The position numbers and the translations under genes were made by a program. Below the pieces are notes generated by a model. The model searched no databases, was not told the DNA's origin, and worked only from the letters and a program-made list of their open reading frames with translations. From Phlebopus portentosus (taxonomy: Eukaryota; Basidiomycota; Agaricomycetes; Boletales; Boletinellaceae), in contig JAYXKI010000011.1 of assembly GCA_037892935.1 (NCBI GenBank), positions 806,001 to 870,000 on the forward strand: DNA of 64,000 nt, written 5' to 3'. Shown in pieces: positions 63,482-64,000 of the stretch; position 1 is the first letter of the stretch; the number at the start of each line of letters is the position of its first letter.

Positions 63482-64000
63482 TGTAGGCTTCGATAGTTTG
63501 CTGTGGGTGAATATTCCGGAAGGGATGTTCTGAATAACTAACTAGAGAACTTAAGTCATGTTGGCAGCCGAGCTTTATAGTAAATATTTCTATGACGCTC
63601 TCCGATATACCAACGAAAGACAAATACTGGATCCAACACATATAACAATAGCATTCAGAGACGGGGTTCAGAATAGTGGGTCTCAGTGAAGTGTCTTGAT
63701 ACACCTCCGAGGTTTGGTCGGTATTTAGACCAAGGTGTCTCGGAACGCGTTCGTCGTCCGAGGCCGTCACGTGATCGCGACAATTGTCTCTTTTTTTTTT
63801 TGTTCTGTTATTTGTTTTCGAAGTTCTGGCGATCTGTACGTCATGTAAATTCAAGGTTAGGACGGAATATCGAAATAATAACTTGTGCTTCCTAGTACAG
63901 GTATGGAATGTTGCTCCAATTTCAGTTTACAAGCCGAAGGCGGCGTATTAGATTAAGAATGCGTAAAAAGCTATAACTAGGCAAGTCCGCGGAAGGACTC
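63482..64000. other. Intergenic, right edge
   Basis: No gene is recognised. A T10 run lies at about 63790-63801. The minus-strand frame 63474-63854 overlaps the start of the hypothetical gene and has no motif. Confidence 0.4.

Noticed and set aside
63474..63854. 126-codon minus-strand frame at the right edge
   Set aside because: It overlaps the start of the hypothetical membrane protein and has no recognisable feature.
1..64000. CRISPR arrays, bacterial operons and ribosome binding sites
   Set aside because: The window is eukaryotic; no regularly spaced repeat array of CRISPR type was seen.

Overview
The window is from a filamentous fungus, most probably a mushroom-forming basidiomycete (Agaricomycetes). 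The evidence is the very intron-dense genes (introns mostly 45-65 nt with GTRNGT donors), a secreted class II-like laccase, a Gti1/Pac2 (WOPR) regulator, a chromodomain Ty3/gypsy retrotransposon, and a nuclear intron-containing tRNA-Val. The species cannot be named from the sequence.

Layout. (1) 1-about 10,100 is GC-rich and dominated by a minus-strand Ty3/gypsy element (element A: proline-rich ORF1, Gag-protease, Pol) with a spliced Cys-rich ORF running antisense beyond its pol end; no LTR pair could be found. (2) About 10,100-20,262 is a nested transposon: a non-LTR (LINE-like) endonuclease/reverse-transcriptase ORF is interrupted by a complete chromovirus (element B, 10,875-17,529) with 459-bp LTRs differing at one base, a CAAAT target-site duplication, a Tf1-like self-priming site, a -1 frameshift signal and a roughly 1-kb leader without any ATG. 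(3) 20,263-23,069 holds no confident gene. (4) 23,165-63,481 is a host gene region: laccase; a disordered protein of unknown family (26,532); ChAPs/exomer protein; DUF1275 membrane protein; eIF3g; F-box protein; aminopeptidase P; tRNA-Val; zinc-finger MOV10/SDE3-type helicase; NIPA-type magnesium transporter; WOPR regulator; a second member of the unknown family (57,354, minus); gluconokinase; orotate phosphoribosyltransferase; and a hypothetical membrane-anchored protein.

The host genes do not form a pathway cluster; they are mostly housekeeping genes with a few lineage-specific ones. Links worth noting are the divergent pairs eIF3g/F-box and helicase/NIPA, and the two paralogues of an unrecognised protein family about 30 kb apart.

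Quality note: four places in three conserved genes (two in the ChAPs gene, one in eIF3g, one in NIPA) need one extra base in or next to a short homopolymer run to keep the family reading frame. Because eIF3g is essential, uncorrected single-base deletions in the assembly are more likely than loss of all three genes. All coordinates and splice sites were read by eye; no alignment or database search was run.
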